In this document: one piece after another, positions 35,935 to 48,620 of the stretch | Numbering within the stretch: position 1 is the stretch's first letter | Layout: each line of letters starts with the position of its first letter | Assembly: GCA_037576215.1 (NCBI GenBank) | Contig: JBANDB010000011.1 | Coordinates: forward strand, 2,976,001-3,040,000 | Direction: 5' to 3' | DNA length: 64,000 nucleotides | DNA from: Armillaria gallica | Lineage: Eukaryota; Basidiomycota; Agaricomycetes; Agaricales; Physalacriaceae | Program-made: the position numbers and the translations under genes | The notes under the pieces: model-generated | What the model was told of the DNA's origin: nothing | Databases searched by the model: none | The model's input: only the letters and a program-made list of their open reading frames with translations

Positions 35935-36443
35935 CGATGTCAAAGTCTGTCGAGTGGAGGGCAACAAAAGGTAACCTGCATCAAAGCACAGGTTGATAAC
36001 CATCATGCAGTCGCAAGAGAGGCATGTCTTCCTATCGAATTTGATATTTATATACTAACAGTATTTTCACATGTCAGAGTTCCAAACCATGTCAACTGGC
36101 ACCATCAGTCAGGTTTTCAGGCTTATACTTACACACAACCAGAAAACAGAGACCGCCTCAGTGCAACACTAACGGTTGACCTGAAGAGCCTTCTTTCTTG
36201 GCTCAGCTGAGCACACACCTGGCGACATACCTCACACCCACCAGAAATTATATTCGCTCACAAGATACAAATAACCAGTAAGTAGTATCTGCCAGAGTGA
36301 CATGGATTAGGTTGAAGCTTGTTTCCAGGCACCTTATATGCAGATACACAGTGTGTCGGATACACGGGCCTGATATCTGATACAATTTCATGTGAGACAA
36401 GATTTATCATATTTTGTGTAAACGCTGACATGAATTTAGTGTT
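35935..36443. other. Intergenic between divergent genes
   Basis: No coding frame or repeat was recognised. It separates the minus-strand F-box gene from the plus-strand large gene and presumably holds both promoters; no specific element can be named. Confidence 0.35.
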
Positions 36444-39252
36444 ATGTTACCTACTGTCTCGGATGGGTTAACTATCAAAGACGACACTGAACACTCGTTC
36501 TACTGTGTGTGCTCGGACACGCTTCCACCTGTTCCTGAAGTCGGTCGTGTTTTCGAGGACCCCCAGGTGGTGTGGCCGGCGGATCCAGAGTACTTCATTG
36601 ATCGACACTGGGCTTCCAACGCCATGCCATATCAAGGGTTTATACCAGTTAATCGTAGCTCGGTATTTCAATGTGAACTATTCCAGCCGTTAAATCACAC
36701 ACTTCAGTCTATACCGATTCGATCTTCTGGTCCCAAAGCCTGGGGCATCGAGAGCGGCCTCGTAGAGAAATGGAAGAATATCGAAATGTTGCTCCAACAC
36801 TTGAAACAGTTGTTGGAACATAGATTTCTGACGCACCGAAATCTAGGCCACACCAGCTTCCCCCCCCCCTTGGAAATATGGATATCAACACACAAAACGT
36901 AGTCGGATGGCCATGGCACATGCTGCTATAAGGTCGCACAATGCGTTTATCATCATGGCAGCGGAACTCTCCTACCTTTTAGGCCTCGCATCTGCACCTA
37001 TGCACAAGGACGATCAATTTCATTTATGGTTGGCAATGGTGACGGAACAGATAGGCGGAAAATGGGTCAACACGATTAGGTCGTCCTGGTTGGTACAGCA
37101 TGACACAGGTTATTGGGAGGGGGAAGAGCACCAATCGCTTCGAGTTGGACTATTTGTGGATGCACGAACCTGCAACTTCGCCGATTTACTTCACGTATAC
37201 AGAAAATGTCAGGTACCTCTTTGGATTGACTGGGGGACCACGGATGTGCCATATCATGCCAGCAACGCTGTGTTGACCGCACACTATCGTATACAAACTA
37301 CACTGTATTGAATACAAACACGGCGCAAAGCTGCCCCTCATTCGCAACCATGCATGTTTGAAATACTGCAGGGGAAGTGGCACGAGAGGTTATCAGGAGA
37401 AATATTCGAGATTATCCATAAGAAGAGGAACGGCTGTCATGTACCAGTAAAGGTGTCTATGACGCACCCGCCTGACCCTTTGAATCAGACAATAGCCAGT
37501 GCAGCAGAGATATCCAGTGGTACAGAAACACATGATATAGGCATCCAATGTTCTGGAGAAACGTGGCAGACATTCTTTGATTGTCATGACCGCGAGGTCG
37601 AACAACTTGCCAATGACGAATCCGTTCGGGATAAGCAATGCCGCAAGGCTCGCAAGGTGCATGCAAAAAAGCAAATACGTCCCAAAGCCGAATCACGGGT
37701 ATTCTATTGGTGTATGGTTAAAGGCGCAAAGCATCTTTGCCGCAAGTTCATCCCACACAGTGCCGTTCCGGACTTTTGGGATGATTATGCGTCATCGCAG
37801 AGGCGATACTCCACATACTGGAATGAATGGGATTTAAATTTTGAATTCAACTTGTCTCCTGACCGAGGTGGGTTGTTACCAATCGATCCGACGGTTGATG
37901 AACAAGAAGAAGGCGAGATATGCGGACCATCCGAAGGACCAGCGCCCGACATACACCAGGGGTCCATCAGGGAATGGGAGCTCATGCATAACAGAATATA
38001 TGGCACAGACGTGGAATAACTCTGTCCCAGATCATTATTCATTTTTTCCTTGGATGATGCCCTTCAATTTCAGTTTGGCATAAAGCCTGTAGCTCCATCA
38101 TCGCACTGTTCACTGACCTCGTCATCAGCGCCCTCGGCGGCAGATACTTACATGTCCATGGAAAAGCAAAAAGTCTCGGAATTGTGTTGAGCTCTAGGAT
38201 GTTCCATTTTACCATCAACACCTATTGACCTACAACCTAAATCTGAAATTATTCGTATATCAGAAGGTCTTAGGTGGCTGTCGTCATTAGTATTGGAAGA
38301 CAACGTGGCAAGAAAAATGCCACCTTGTCCAATGCCGCCATGATGTTGGGACGTGATATCAGGTGCCTCACACTACCTCTCGAGAGCAAGCAACCCTGAT
38401 TTCACTGTGCACATTGTTCGATGGTATCATAATGATAAGGTGCGATTCGAGATCAGACTGGTTGTCTCAACCAAGCGGACGCCTTACAGGTTCATTGTAT
38501 ATCGCGCCATGGATGTACTGCATTGTCTGCGTCTCCGAAATGCATCCTGTCTGGACGACTTCGCAGAAGAGATGTGTCACTATGGTGCTCAATTCACCAT
38601 GTGTGTGGACGATGCAGTCGTTGGTCCATGCCGAGCTCATCCTCAAGATGCCATTCCATATCAGCCTGTAGGATTCAAGCCAGATCTTTCTGATTTTGCA
38701 TATTATGTAAGGAAGCAACGTGCTTTGCTCAAAGATCTGGCAGTTGCAAAGGTGGCATTGATGCAGGGTGGTTTGGTTTGGCGTATCGCAATGGAGCATG
38801 TATCCGACCCTGAATTCATCTTATCTGGACCAGGAAACGATATGTCTAGTAACGGGAAATGCCACCATTTACAAGCCAAGTCCAATACCAGTTATCGCGT
38901 GTGGGCAGAGGGACTGTCCGAGAAACAGATTGACCTAATATGTGGGGTGTACAGAGTCTATTGGAGTGCGTCATGCTCGTCTGCATTTACTCAGGATCTG
39001 TCCTGGTTTCCCAGAGAACGCAGTTTTAGAAATTCGGGTCTAGATCTCGGGCATTGGAGCACTGACATGGAAGATTGGTATCAGCGTCGAGTTCAGCTGT
39101 ATCTGAATGGTGACCCCAAAGGCCGATGCTTGAACCAAGCAGAGTGGAAAAGCAGTATTCATTTGTGGCGAAGTATGACTAGAACATATAAGGGTATGGA
39201 ACTAGTATCTAGAGGATTCCTCAATCGCCACATTGCATCTCCTATAGATTGA
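36444..39252 (+). pseudogene. Large uncharacterised Agaricomycete-family protein, multiply broken
   Basis: From memory of the family pattern, this is a long uncharacterised Agaricomycete protein. Recognisable blocks are HWASNAMPYQGFIPVNRSSV near 36600, AFIIMAAELSYLLGLASAP near 36945, VFYWCMVKGAKHLC then RRYSTYWNEWDLNFEFNL (37700-37850), and a C-terminal LSEKQIDLICGVYRVYW, GLDLGHWSTDMEDWYQRRVQ and WKSSIHLWRSM. The first ORF (frame of 36444) switches to the frame of 36907 at a run of C near 36861-36869. After that everything to TGA 39252 is in one frame but is interrupted by TGA 37309, TAA 38017, TGA 38188 and TGA 38341. No domain of known function is visible. Damage and even frame retention suggest a recently dead gene, or assembly error at the C-run. 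Confidence 0.6.
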
Positions 39253-39331
39253 TATTTTTTCTTTTACATTTCTTTGCTGTGCCACAATGTAGTATAATAA
39301 ACAAATCTGGTATACATTTAAGAGGGACTTG

Positions 39332-40640
39332 TTAATAATATTGAGTAAACCTTCCATTCTTCAACCACGAATACCAAACCCCAAACTCGAAAATAAACTT
39401 TTTGCAAATCAAGTTGCAAGTTTTCAGAAAGGTATATTTCTTGAAACTATCCCTGTCTGCTTCTCCAATGGCGTGCGTGCGTTGTAGCACTGTACAGGTC
39501 ATGCCGACAAACACTTCTGGGTCCATGCTGCAAGATAAAGACTCATCCAGCATGTTCAGAATACCTATATGACGATGTAGTGAAATGGATGAATGAAATC
39601 CTGCATCAAACCAAATATCAGTCAAGGTTGGGAGGGCCAACGTATCTATTGAGCACTGCAGGAATTGCAAGGCTGATATCACACCGCAGAACGAAATTTT
39701 TGATAATCAAGGGAGGCTGTTTAGATCGAGTTCCAGTTTAGTAGACCTTCAAATTTTGTAAGCAGTGACTGTTCAAGCTAAGTTTAAGACTATTGATACA
39801 GCATAAAAAAGCTAGGCTTACGACAAAAACCAAGCTTCAGAGACTCAAGTGCAGTTGCCGAAGTCAATATCATACGAACGAACTTTAAGTCGCTGGGATA
39901 ATAAACGGACACCTTCAATACGTGGATCTGTGCAAAGGATGCCAATGCTACCCAATCATAGGTGGACACATCTTGGCTGAGAACGATTCTTGACACCGAC
40001 AATTGCATTTCACGGACTGTTCCAAATGTATGGAAGGGCAAACAACCCGTGCGTATGTAAGTAGACCGAAGGTCTAGTATTTGTAGAGCTGTTAATACTA
40101 GATGAAGGCACGTTAAACAATGGCAACTACGAGCAGCCATAAGTGTGACCCACCAGAAGACAATGTACTGAAGGCCTTCTTAGACAACACGCATCGCCTA
40201 AACCCTAATTCTTCAACTAAGACGAGCGAGGAAGTTACTCGACTTAGACATGTCTCCGAGGCATCGTCTACAGAGGTGAGGCCTCTGAACATAAACTGTT
40301 TCAGTCAAGGAAGACAGTCCAGAAGATGGACAAGAAAGTGGGTATTACTGTCATCCAGCATTGAACCGTGAAAAACGACTGCCCAGACATGGTATCGCAC
40401 GTTTGGAAACTGCTCAAGACGGCGAGCTACGACATTGATGTGGTGCGCTTTTCAGTATCCAAGGACGGTATTAGAAGATAAAGCCGACCCGGTGGTGGCA
40501 ACATCAAGGTAATAAAAAAGACATTTGTGAGCCTGCCAAAGAAAGGACTTATCCACCAGCGCACAGTTCCGGGCATCTATTGGATTATCGCATGCATGAG
40601 CAACAATTTTGTTTTTGATTTCTTGTGGCATTCTGTCCAT
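39332..40640 (-). CDS. F-box/LRR-type protein
   Basis: ATG 40640 gives MDRMPQEIKNKIVAHACDNP then DARNCALVDKSFLWQAHKCL, a clear MPQEI-type F-box. Later exons lie within 40140-39790 (LTALQILDLRSTYIRTGCLP, WVALASFAQIHVLKVSVYYP) and 39682-39332 (CSIDTLALPTLTDIWFDAGF, ending RFTQYY, TAA). The middle, 40140-40450, was not resolved into exons, so damage there cannot be excluded. LRR-type beta segments are spaced as in the sister genes of the cluster. It sits head-to-tail after the large broken gene on the opposite strand. Confidence 0.55.
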
Positions 40641-40858
40641 GATGGGTGAAATTTTCGAAACAGCAGAATTACAAGTTCGCGGTATGTGTTTAAGTAATGC
40701 AGCTTAACTGGATACCAAAAAAGAAGCAATTTCTGAAGATGCCAGTACCAGGGTTATTTTCAAATAGCACCAGTGCAACTTACCCACTCACCATCACCAT
40801 CACTGTATATGTCCGTCTCAGGATGTGCACCACTGTCTGTCGTCTATACCACTTGCAT

Positions 40859-41045
40859 ACTGATCCGGTTCTCTTACTCTAACAATCGTTTCACTCGATG
40901 ACTTTCTATTCTGCTCCGATGCCAGATGACAGTGCTCTCCTCTTGCATGGATGCTCAGTGCTGATCTGGTTCTCTTGCTCTAGCAATCGAATCATTCGAT
41001 AACATTCTATTATGCTCGACAACAGTGCTCTCCTCTTGGATATGA
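40859..41045. repeat. Diverged tandem duplication, ~95 bp unit
   Basis: Two adjacent copies share CTGATCYGGTTCTCTT, CTCTARCAATCG, TTCTATTMTGCTC and CAGTGCTCTCCTCTTG in the same order. The first copy begins at about 40860 and the second at about 40954. They lie in a gene-free stretch (40650-41560) in which nothing else was recognised, apart from a small AACACAACTAGT duplication near 41227. Confidence 0.65.
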
Positions 41046-41585
41046 TTACTTGTTCACACTTACAGATCGATTTGTGCATGGAGAGAGAATACATTATAAT
41101 TCTACTTGCATGTGCAGCGCCGATTTTCGATGCAGATGATAATATGATAAATGTTGCCTATACTCAAGCATCATCAGGTGGTGTTAAATTGTCCTCTACT
41201 GGATACTTTTACATGAACACGACTATGACACAACTAGTAACACAACTAGTAACATGCTGAAGAATCGGAATATGTCAGAGCAGCTGCGGGGTCTGTTCGC
41301 TAGTTGCCATGGCACCTTGTCTCGCAGGAACCTGAGGGATATATGTTGCTATCTCACCTTGTGTGCACCCTGACATTGACTAATAATATGTGTCCAAATA
41401 CTTGGGCATGTTCGGTTCGGTGGCAATGACACTGACTTTTATATCAGATGTACATTTCGATGGCTTGTCAGCACATGGAATACTGACAACACACCCAAGA
41501 AGTCACCGTCTCAGATACCAATCACGCCATCGGCAAGGTCGGTGACCTGCTTCCTCCCCCCCTGACTCTTCACTGGTGTAGGCAG

Positions 41586-42482
41586 GATACACACGCCGAT
41601 GAGTTCAATGCCATTGCCAGGTCGTTACCAGACCTGAAAACAATAATACTGCGCAATGCTGTCGTTACTCAACCCCTCAAGATCAATACCTCCATTAAAG
41701 AAACAGTCTTTATAGACTGTACCATTAGCCATGACGTGTTTGTCAGTCTGATCCCACAAAACAGATCAGTCGTAGTGGGAGGAGTACACACTCGGTTCAG
41801 TGATATGGGATATAACTGTATGTCAGGCAAAAGCATATTACGGACAATGTCGGTGGACATTGGGTCGGTTAACGACCCTTGTGCATTGTCGCGAGCAATC
41901 ACTTTCATAGAAGGTGTCCAGGACATAGAGTTAATCGGTGAATTGGACCGGGATGCTGGATTGATGCAACAGATGATAAATATGTTTACAACCTCACTGA
42001 CGGAACTCAAAATAAAGTAAAAAGGTAACATCATAGTACATCGCAGGCTGCCAGTATGCTCAAAGCACTTTTCAGTAGTTCCCAAACCGTTATGGATGTC
42101 GTCAGTCCTTTACTTGAATCAGCTCACTTTCTTGGAGAGACTGCACGTTGAATGCTCTGATGGGGAATTGAAATCGCTCACAGCATCCATATCTACAATC
42201 ACACCTTACCAGCTTCGAACTTTACATGTTCAAATACGCATCAAGGCACTGGTGGAGGATGATCATGAACAACATGCCAACACCCTTCGGCGTTTAGCCC
42301 AAGTAATTTTGAGTAGAACAGATCATCCTTCATTTAAATGGTTGGACATCCAAATAGGATATAGGATGATGAGGCTACACATGGATAAGGTAGTGGTGCA
42401 GAAGTTCATGTGCAAACAGTTCAGCAAACTATGGGATTTGCGTACCTTGAATTATTCTGGTGTGAACTGGAAAGGGTTTTAG
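41586..42482 (+). pseudogene. F-box/LRR-type C-terminal remnant
   Basis: The frame from 41586 reads DTHADEFNAIARSLPDLKTI then TVFIDCTISHDVFVSLIPQN, then TAA at 42018-42020. In the same frame from 42096 come LNQLTFLERLHVECSDGELK, PYQLRTLHVQIRIKALVEDD and WDLRTLNYSGVNWKG, to TAG. The pattern is that of the leucine-rich tails of the neighbouring F-box genes. No F-box was found upstream within 41260-41586, so the 5' end seems lost. A short intron around 42016-42050 (ending CGCAG) could remove the TAA, but this is unproven. Confidence 0.45.
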
Positions 42483-42823
42483 GGTTTAGTGTTCTGATAG
42501 CCGACGTAGATTCCGCTGTGTTACCGTAGGTAGATTCCGCTATGTTACCGAAGTCAGTACCGATATTCGAGGACTTGAGGACACCGTCTGGATGTGGCAC
42601 CTGGCCAGCACAGGGGCACCCCTGCCTGGCTGGCAGCATCGTACACGGCATATACTGCACCTCTTGTTGCCTTGACTTAAAGCTTTAATTAATCAAATTA
42701 AATTTTTATTATTCAATTGTGTTATGGTTTATGTTCACATTTAACTTGTATTTGCGTGTCCTAGCATCAAGTTCCACAGCATCCAGGTTCCACGACATCC
42801 AACGCGTGTCTTCTCTCTTGTAG

Positions 42824-43285
42824 TTGAATCGCAAACCTCTCAAACCTCTCAATTATAGAGTCCTAATTTGGCAATCATTGCCCAAAAAGATGTTGACTTT
42901 GACCACTCCAATGTATGTACTTCTGTACTTCTGCATGTTTCATCCTGATGTTTTCAACAGTACAGCTATGTCAGAAGAGGACATGAGCATGGAAACATTC
43001 GCCCCTCTGTTTCAGCACCCTCTCATCAGTAACGACACGATCAATCCAGGTTTCGATGCCTACATAGCACTTCAGACTCAAACCAGCATCCCTTCTGACA
43101 ACAACAATGTGCCTCAAATAGCCTACGAGTGCTTCAAACCTCAGGAACCGGAGGAACCTTATACCAGTGCCTACCACCAGCCGTTGAAGTACGTTGGTGC
43201 TAACAGCGGTCAGACATACTTTGGTGGCCACGAGTCCTACGGTGCACATGGCATGACACTGAACACAACTCAGACACCATCGTGA
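42824..43285 (+). CDS. Unrecognised ORF, Thr/Asn/Pro-rich
   Basis: A 153-codon ORF with an ATG start holds MSEEDMSMETFAPLFQHPLI and PQEPEEPYTSAYHQPLKYVG. It has no known domain. Two following plus ORFs (43334-43606; 43896-44207, with an Asn/Asp-rich NDNNDNNIDNDFD run) may be further exons of the same gene or decayed repeat. It lies between the F-box cluster and the old Helitron. Real coding status is uncertain. Confidence 0.3.
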   Translation: MNRKPLKPLNYRVLIWQSLPKKMLTLTTPMYVLLYFCMFHPDVFNSTAMSEEDMSMETFAPLFQHPLISNDTINPGFDAYIALQTQTSIPSDNNNVPQIAYECFKPQEPEEPYTSAYHQPLKYVGANSGQTYFGGHESYGAHGMTLNTTQTPS

Positions 43286-44207
43286 TGGCTGGGGAACGAG
43301 AACAAGACAGGAGCGATCGTAGAAGATGCATTCTTGGACCCCAACCGGGTGACACATGAGAAGTGTTTCTCTTCTACTTCTCGCGACATCACTGACAAGG
43401 ATGTAACAGCCAGCGGTGCATCAACAATGGCTGATACCAAGCCCTATATCAAAAGGCAGCTTGTTCGAAACCTAGTCCCTATATTGATAGGGTACGTGAT
43501 TCTAGCAGCCAACCACAACCCCATCGGTGCCATAGAAGCGCAGGTTCTGATGGTGCAGGCCATATCCGTGCATTATTGTTCTGAGCTCTTCTGTATATAT
43601 GGCTGATCCTATCGGCTAGGACCACTTCATGGCATGGTCCAAAGAACAGATCCGGTGTGCTCTTACAGATATACCGGCCTCGTCTTACTACTGCCTTTGG
43701 TACCCCATCTTGCACTTCCCGATCTACTCTGCCACCAAACTGCTGACACACAGTCAGGCCGTTTCTGCTGCCCAGATGGGCTTAATGGAAACTACGCACA
43801 TGATATTCGTAGTTGTGGATCCTATCAGCACCAGTACCGATGGAGGGCACACTCACTATAGCTACATCTCTGCTATCATTCTTACTTGAGTTCTGGTGCA
43901 ATGGGCTTGTCAATGGGCTCGTCATACCGGTCTCAGCGAACGTGAATTGGATATGTTGGCTATCAGAAATATATCCTACCAGCTGGTAGATTCTGACATG
44001 GCCAGCTCTGTGGTCGCCATACTGTTAGTTACGCTCAAACCGGGTATTTCTTTGAATCTACCTCTTGAACCATCCTTAGGCGCTGGGGTCCATATTGAAA
44101 AACACCATAAAAAGAACGCTGCCAATGACAACAATGACAACAACATCGACAATGACTTTGACATCACGCCGTTTGGCCTGAGCCATGCATCATCGGTAGG
44201 AATGTGA

Positions 44208-44712
44208 GCTACATTGCCTTTGCTCTCCATATGATCTTGCATAACCTCCAAGCTTGTATAGATCCCTCCTTGGAACAGTGACACTGGATTTATCCGACAC
44301 TCATGGCAATAGCCTGGCTTGATCAACCGTGCCGATCACAGGGGTGGGCCTTAAAATATGTATAAATACAGGTAGTATGCTGCATGAACTAATGTGTTCT
44401 TTTACCTGCTTGGTACCAAAACACTTAGCATTGTCTCGTTGTTGTGTTCTATCATTTGCTATCTTGCTATCATCTTTGCTGGGGACGGAGAATACTAGCC
44501 ATCGACTCCATCTATTTATACTTGGCATCCGCATCGTTGACCAATCTTCTATCCCATCTTTGTCATCTCAACATTCATCTACTGTCACTCACATTTCTCA
44601 TCATTGCTATCTGTCGTATTTACTGTCACTTACTCACCTCACCTTGCCCATACACCTTCAATATTTTATGCCATCAATTACAATATTCTAATAGTCTTTC
44701 ATCAGTCTGCCA
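44208..44712. other. Presumed leader of the old Helitron, no gene
   Basis: The stretch is pyrimidine-rich on the plus strand from about 44520 to 44700, as in a 5' untranslated leader. It precedes the ATG at 44713. No Helitron TC terminus could be fixed here. Confidence 0.3.
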
Positions 44713-47700
44713 TGCCACCAACCCCATTATCTAACACCTGTAGTACATTCAATGATGGTACACCGGTGGAAACAGAACTCTGCTACTTTACTATCCCCCA
44801 AATTGTTGAACTAGTTGAACGGGTTGTTCTTGTTGGACGTGACAAAAAGTGTTTGCAATCTAAGTTGCTGGAGTACATCAGTAACCTATCTACAGAGACG
44901 CAAAATCAAATTAGATGCCTAGCATCAGAACAATCGGCAATGGGAAAGAAAAGAAAAGCTCATGATGACAGGACAGATAACTGCAGCAGGAAGAAACCTT
45001 GAGGCAGACAAGCCCCAAGCCATGTGACAGACCCGATGACCTGGTCTACATATACAACAATATCCAGTACATAGCATGAGGTGGATGCATGTACAGATAA
45101 TGAAACCAGAATAGACGAGTGCCAAGACAATGTTATCAATGAGCTCATAAACGGACCGTTTCTACAGAACGCAAGTCAGGAAACCAGAGAGGACTGTATC
45201 AAAGGATATATACACAGGACATCAAATGCAGAACTTGCACAACATGCATGCATGATTTGTGCAAGACTGCTCTTTGCATCCTCCAAGATGACTGAAGTTC
45301 GTCTTGATGAGCTACCCAATATCCACCTTCTGAAGCCGACTCATCCTCACCCAGAGCATGTTCTACATATGGGATCCCTCCTACACAATGATGCATTAGA
45401 CGATAATGGCTCCGGTCATGTGTGCAATGACTGCAGTCGTCATTTGAGAATAGGTCAGATGCCACCTCTTGCACTGGCAAACAATATGTGGATAGGCAAA
45501 GTCCCTTTCGAGCTATCCATACTATCACTGGCAGAGCATGTTCTAATCGCTCGACATCTTCCATGCACTTATTTAGTGAAGTTATATCCAAAAGCAGAGC
45601 ATGCAGAGCAATGGCTAGAGAGCGATGCAGTGTACTTGGGCCTGAAGGGCAATATATCCACACACCCTTTGAATACAAGCCACATCGCAGGCCTGGTCTC
45701 AGCCAATGTCCTTCCGCCACAGGCTCGGGTGCTTTCCGCCGTGATTGGTATTACATTTGTCAGTCCACGAGGGGTGAAAATGAGAGAACTTCCTGGTATC
45801 TTTCATGTTAGGAGAGAGCATGTTCGCAGGGCTCTCCTATGGTTAAAAGAGAACAATCTGCTGTACCATGATATCATAATATCTGACAACAATCTATCCG
45901 ATCTTCCTTCAGATGGGGTACCCAGTGAGATACTGTCGACAGTCAGGACCTCGCATGATATCATTGGCCTTGCCATGGAACAAGACACCTACATTCCTGA
46001 TCAAGATGGATGGGATTCTGTCGGTTTGTAGTTTACATGTCTGTTTTATGAATGCTAGCTCAAATCGCATCTGAAACAGCATACGAACCAGGTACCATCA
46101 GAGTGGAGGGAGGGGAAATGAGACCAGATCCTTTCATGGAGCCTGGTAAGTCCCTGAAGCATTACAGTACCAAGATATCAGTAAGAATGATAGCATTTTC
46201 TAGATGTTTTACTGCTTCATTCAAACGGCATGATAGACGCTAATGGGGACAATATCACCGATACTGATATCATGGCCCATGCATTGGCAAACCTTGGCAA
46301 TGAAGAAACAGTCGCCAAGCTCTGACCTGAAGACAAATACTTCATCAGGAGAGGAAGCGTGTTTACCAATGAGTATGTTAGGATCAACCAAGAATTGGGT
46401 GAACAAACCGATGGAGGGCCAGGAAATCCCAACCATTTATTGGGTGCCTTCCCTTGGTTATTTCCATATGGCCTTGGAGGATTTGAAGTCAACAGATCAT
46501 GGAATGTACCATATGAAGTACACTCAAGATGGGCACTACAATACAGTGATCGGAAGTTCCGAAAGGATTACCATTTTGTGTTCCAGATATATGGTGTCAT
46601 GCATAAATGGAAAATATGCCGCTCAGCATCCCTGCAAATCAAATGTTCAAGTTTTCACTATCACCGAGCTTTGATCATGAACCTGACACCAGATATATTG
46701 AAGAAGGCAAGTGATGAGGAGATGCGTCGAGTGCCCTTTTCGCATCCTGGGGTATGAGCTCTTCATAAACAGCTGTCCGCCGTGAGAGCCCGAGTTCCTG
46801 GAATGGACGAATCTTGAAAAAGTCTTTGATCAAAGATATGGAGTACCAATCTAGCATTCAACCCTCCCAGTTTATGGATCACAATTAATCCATCAGATAC
46901 ACACGACCCGATTGTGCAAGTCCTAGCAGGTGCAAACATAGACCTTGACCATTTCCTCAATAGTGCGGGTCCCTTAGCTAAAGATCGAGGGTGAAACATG
47001 GCATCTGATCCCTTCGCAGCCACCAAATACTTCCACCTGATAATTACCATCATACTAGAGGAGTTATTTGGCATCAAGGCAGCAATGACGGGTGCATCTG
47101 TTTGCAGGAAAGATGGAATTTTTGGACAGGTCAATGCTTATGTCGGAGCAGTAGAATCTCAGGGCAGAGGGACCCTTCATCTCCACATATTGCTGTGGTT
47201 GAGAGGGAGTCCATCATCAAAGGTCATGATGGAAGCCTTGTTATCTGAAGCCTTCAGAGACAAGATGAAGGAGTTTATCAGGGCAAATATCACGGCAGAC
47301 CTAGATGGTGCATCTGCAGAGGAAATTGACAAAATGAGCACCCAGACAGCCGTATCATATGCTAGACCAATGCATCCATCAGAGCCTGACTATCAAGCAC
47401 ATAGAAATGAATCTTTGAAGTCAGTGGCATGGACCGTGCAGTATCATAAATGCAAGCCAGGAATGTGCGTGAAGAAAAACAAGGAAGGTAGACCCATATG
47501 CAAGAGGAGAGCACCTTTTCCAATGTCATCAGATGCCTGGGTTCTACCCACTGGTGAATGGGGACCAAAACAGATGTCAGCTAATATGGTGGCATGGTGC
47601 CTGGATTTGATGGACTGTATTAAGAGTAACCAGGATGTGAAACTTATCACGAATGCAGTTGACACAAAGGACATCACTTGGTATATAAGCAATTATGCAA

Positions 47701-48230
47701 CAAAAAAACAGCTGCTCACCTGGAACACATCCACAACACTCGCCCAGACATTGGCATTTGAGATGGAGATAGACCAAAAGGTGATGGAATGTCACGACTT
47801 GGGGAAAAAGTTGGTTCAGAAGTTTGCTCATGCAATGAACAAGGAGCAAGAATTCAGTGTTTGCAAGGCAATATCTCATATCATGGGATGGGGAGACCGG
47901 TTTCTTTCCCATCATTATGTCACTGTGTATTGGAATGCGGTTACGGCAGCTATCCAAGATGCATACCCTCAACTCAGGGAAAAGCGGTAAGAGAGATGAC
48001 CTAGCCCTAGTCCGCATATCAACTTACTTCTTGCCGGTAGATTGCACACAGAGGAAGCCATACGCAATTCCGACACTGGAACTGGCATCGAAACTGGCAT
48101 CGAAACGCAAAGCGAAGAAGTAGCATTGCCTGTTGAATTGGTTGAAGGGGAGATGAAACTGAAAGATCAACTGCGAGAATATTCAGACAGAGGAGAACAG
48201 CTAGAGAGCATGTCTTTCATCACCCCTAGT
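44713..48230 (+). pseudogene. Helitron RepHel, 5' half only (element A)
   Basis: Helitron proteins join an HUH replication endonuclease to a Pif1-type helicase. The N-terminus (44713-45002) ends in basic MGKKRKAHDDRTDNCSRKK. A CMICARLLF..CNDCSRHL zinc-type pair and PPLALANNMWIGKVPFELS lie in 45240-45520. Then come GMIDANGDNITDTDIMAHAL (46225) and GNPNHLLGAFPWLFPYGLGG (46420). The Rep domain has DPFAATKYFH, QGRGTLHLHILLWL (HUH His pair at ~47175-47189) and WYISNYATKKQ (catalytic Tyr region, ~47680). Coding stops near 48225 after ESMSFI. Several frameshifts and stops occur between 45002 and 46998, and no helicase half follows. The protein differs strongly from elements B and C, so it is a separate, older lineage. 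Confidence 0.85.
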
Positions 48231-48620
48231 CTTAGGTATTTGCCTCTGGCCCCCTACACAGCAGGAACAAACAGATTCATTTTATCCTGCTGTAGCAGGG
48301 CCCCTGTACAGCAAGGCATATTTTACTTTCTGTACAGTCATGCTTTGTCAGACATCCAACCACCCGTTTTGGTAAGCATGCTCCTGGGCATGGGTTGGGT
48401 ATATTGGAGGCCATTGCGTGCCCTCCCGCTCACTGTGTGTCCGGGAAAAAAATGTACTGACATTAAAAAGTATTTTCGAGCACATTCCCAACATGACGCC
48501 CACACCCCGAATCCAAATTTGGCTGGATTCCATGCAACATGTTTGGATGTACTTTTTTCTCGACAGATTCGGATTTTTAATATTAAATGATATTCATATA
48601 AACATTAAAATATAAATAGA
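48231..48620. other. Junction DNA after truncated Helitron, with hairpin
   Basis: The Helitron A similarity ends near 48225. Between 48250 and 48303 an imperfect inverted repeat pairs CAGCAGGA with TCCTGCTG around an ~18-nt loop. The rest is AT-rich from 48560. No gene was recognised; the breakpoint is probably a deletion or insertion boundary. Confidence 0.35.

Noticed and set aside
14332..38343. TGA reassigned to an amino acid
   Set aside because: Several neighbouring genes use TGA as their natural last codon, fungal nuclear genomes use the standard code, and the intact genes (YPD1, F-box paralogue 1, the 24-26 kb gene) contain no internal TGA. Nonsense mutation fits better.
40120..40371. 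Plus-strand 83-codon ORF as a gene
   Set aside because: It lies antisense within the F-box gene at 39332-40640 and has no recognisable motif.
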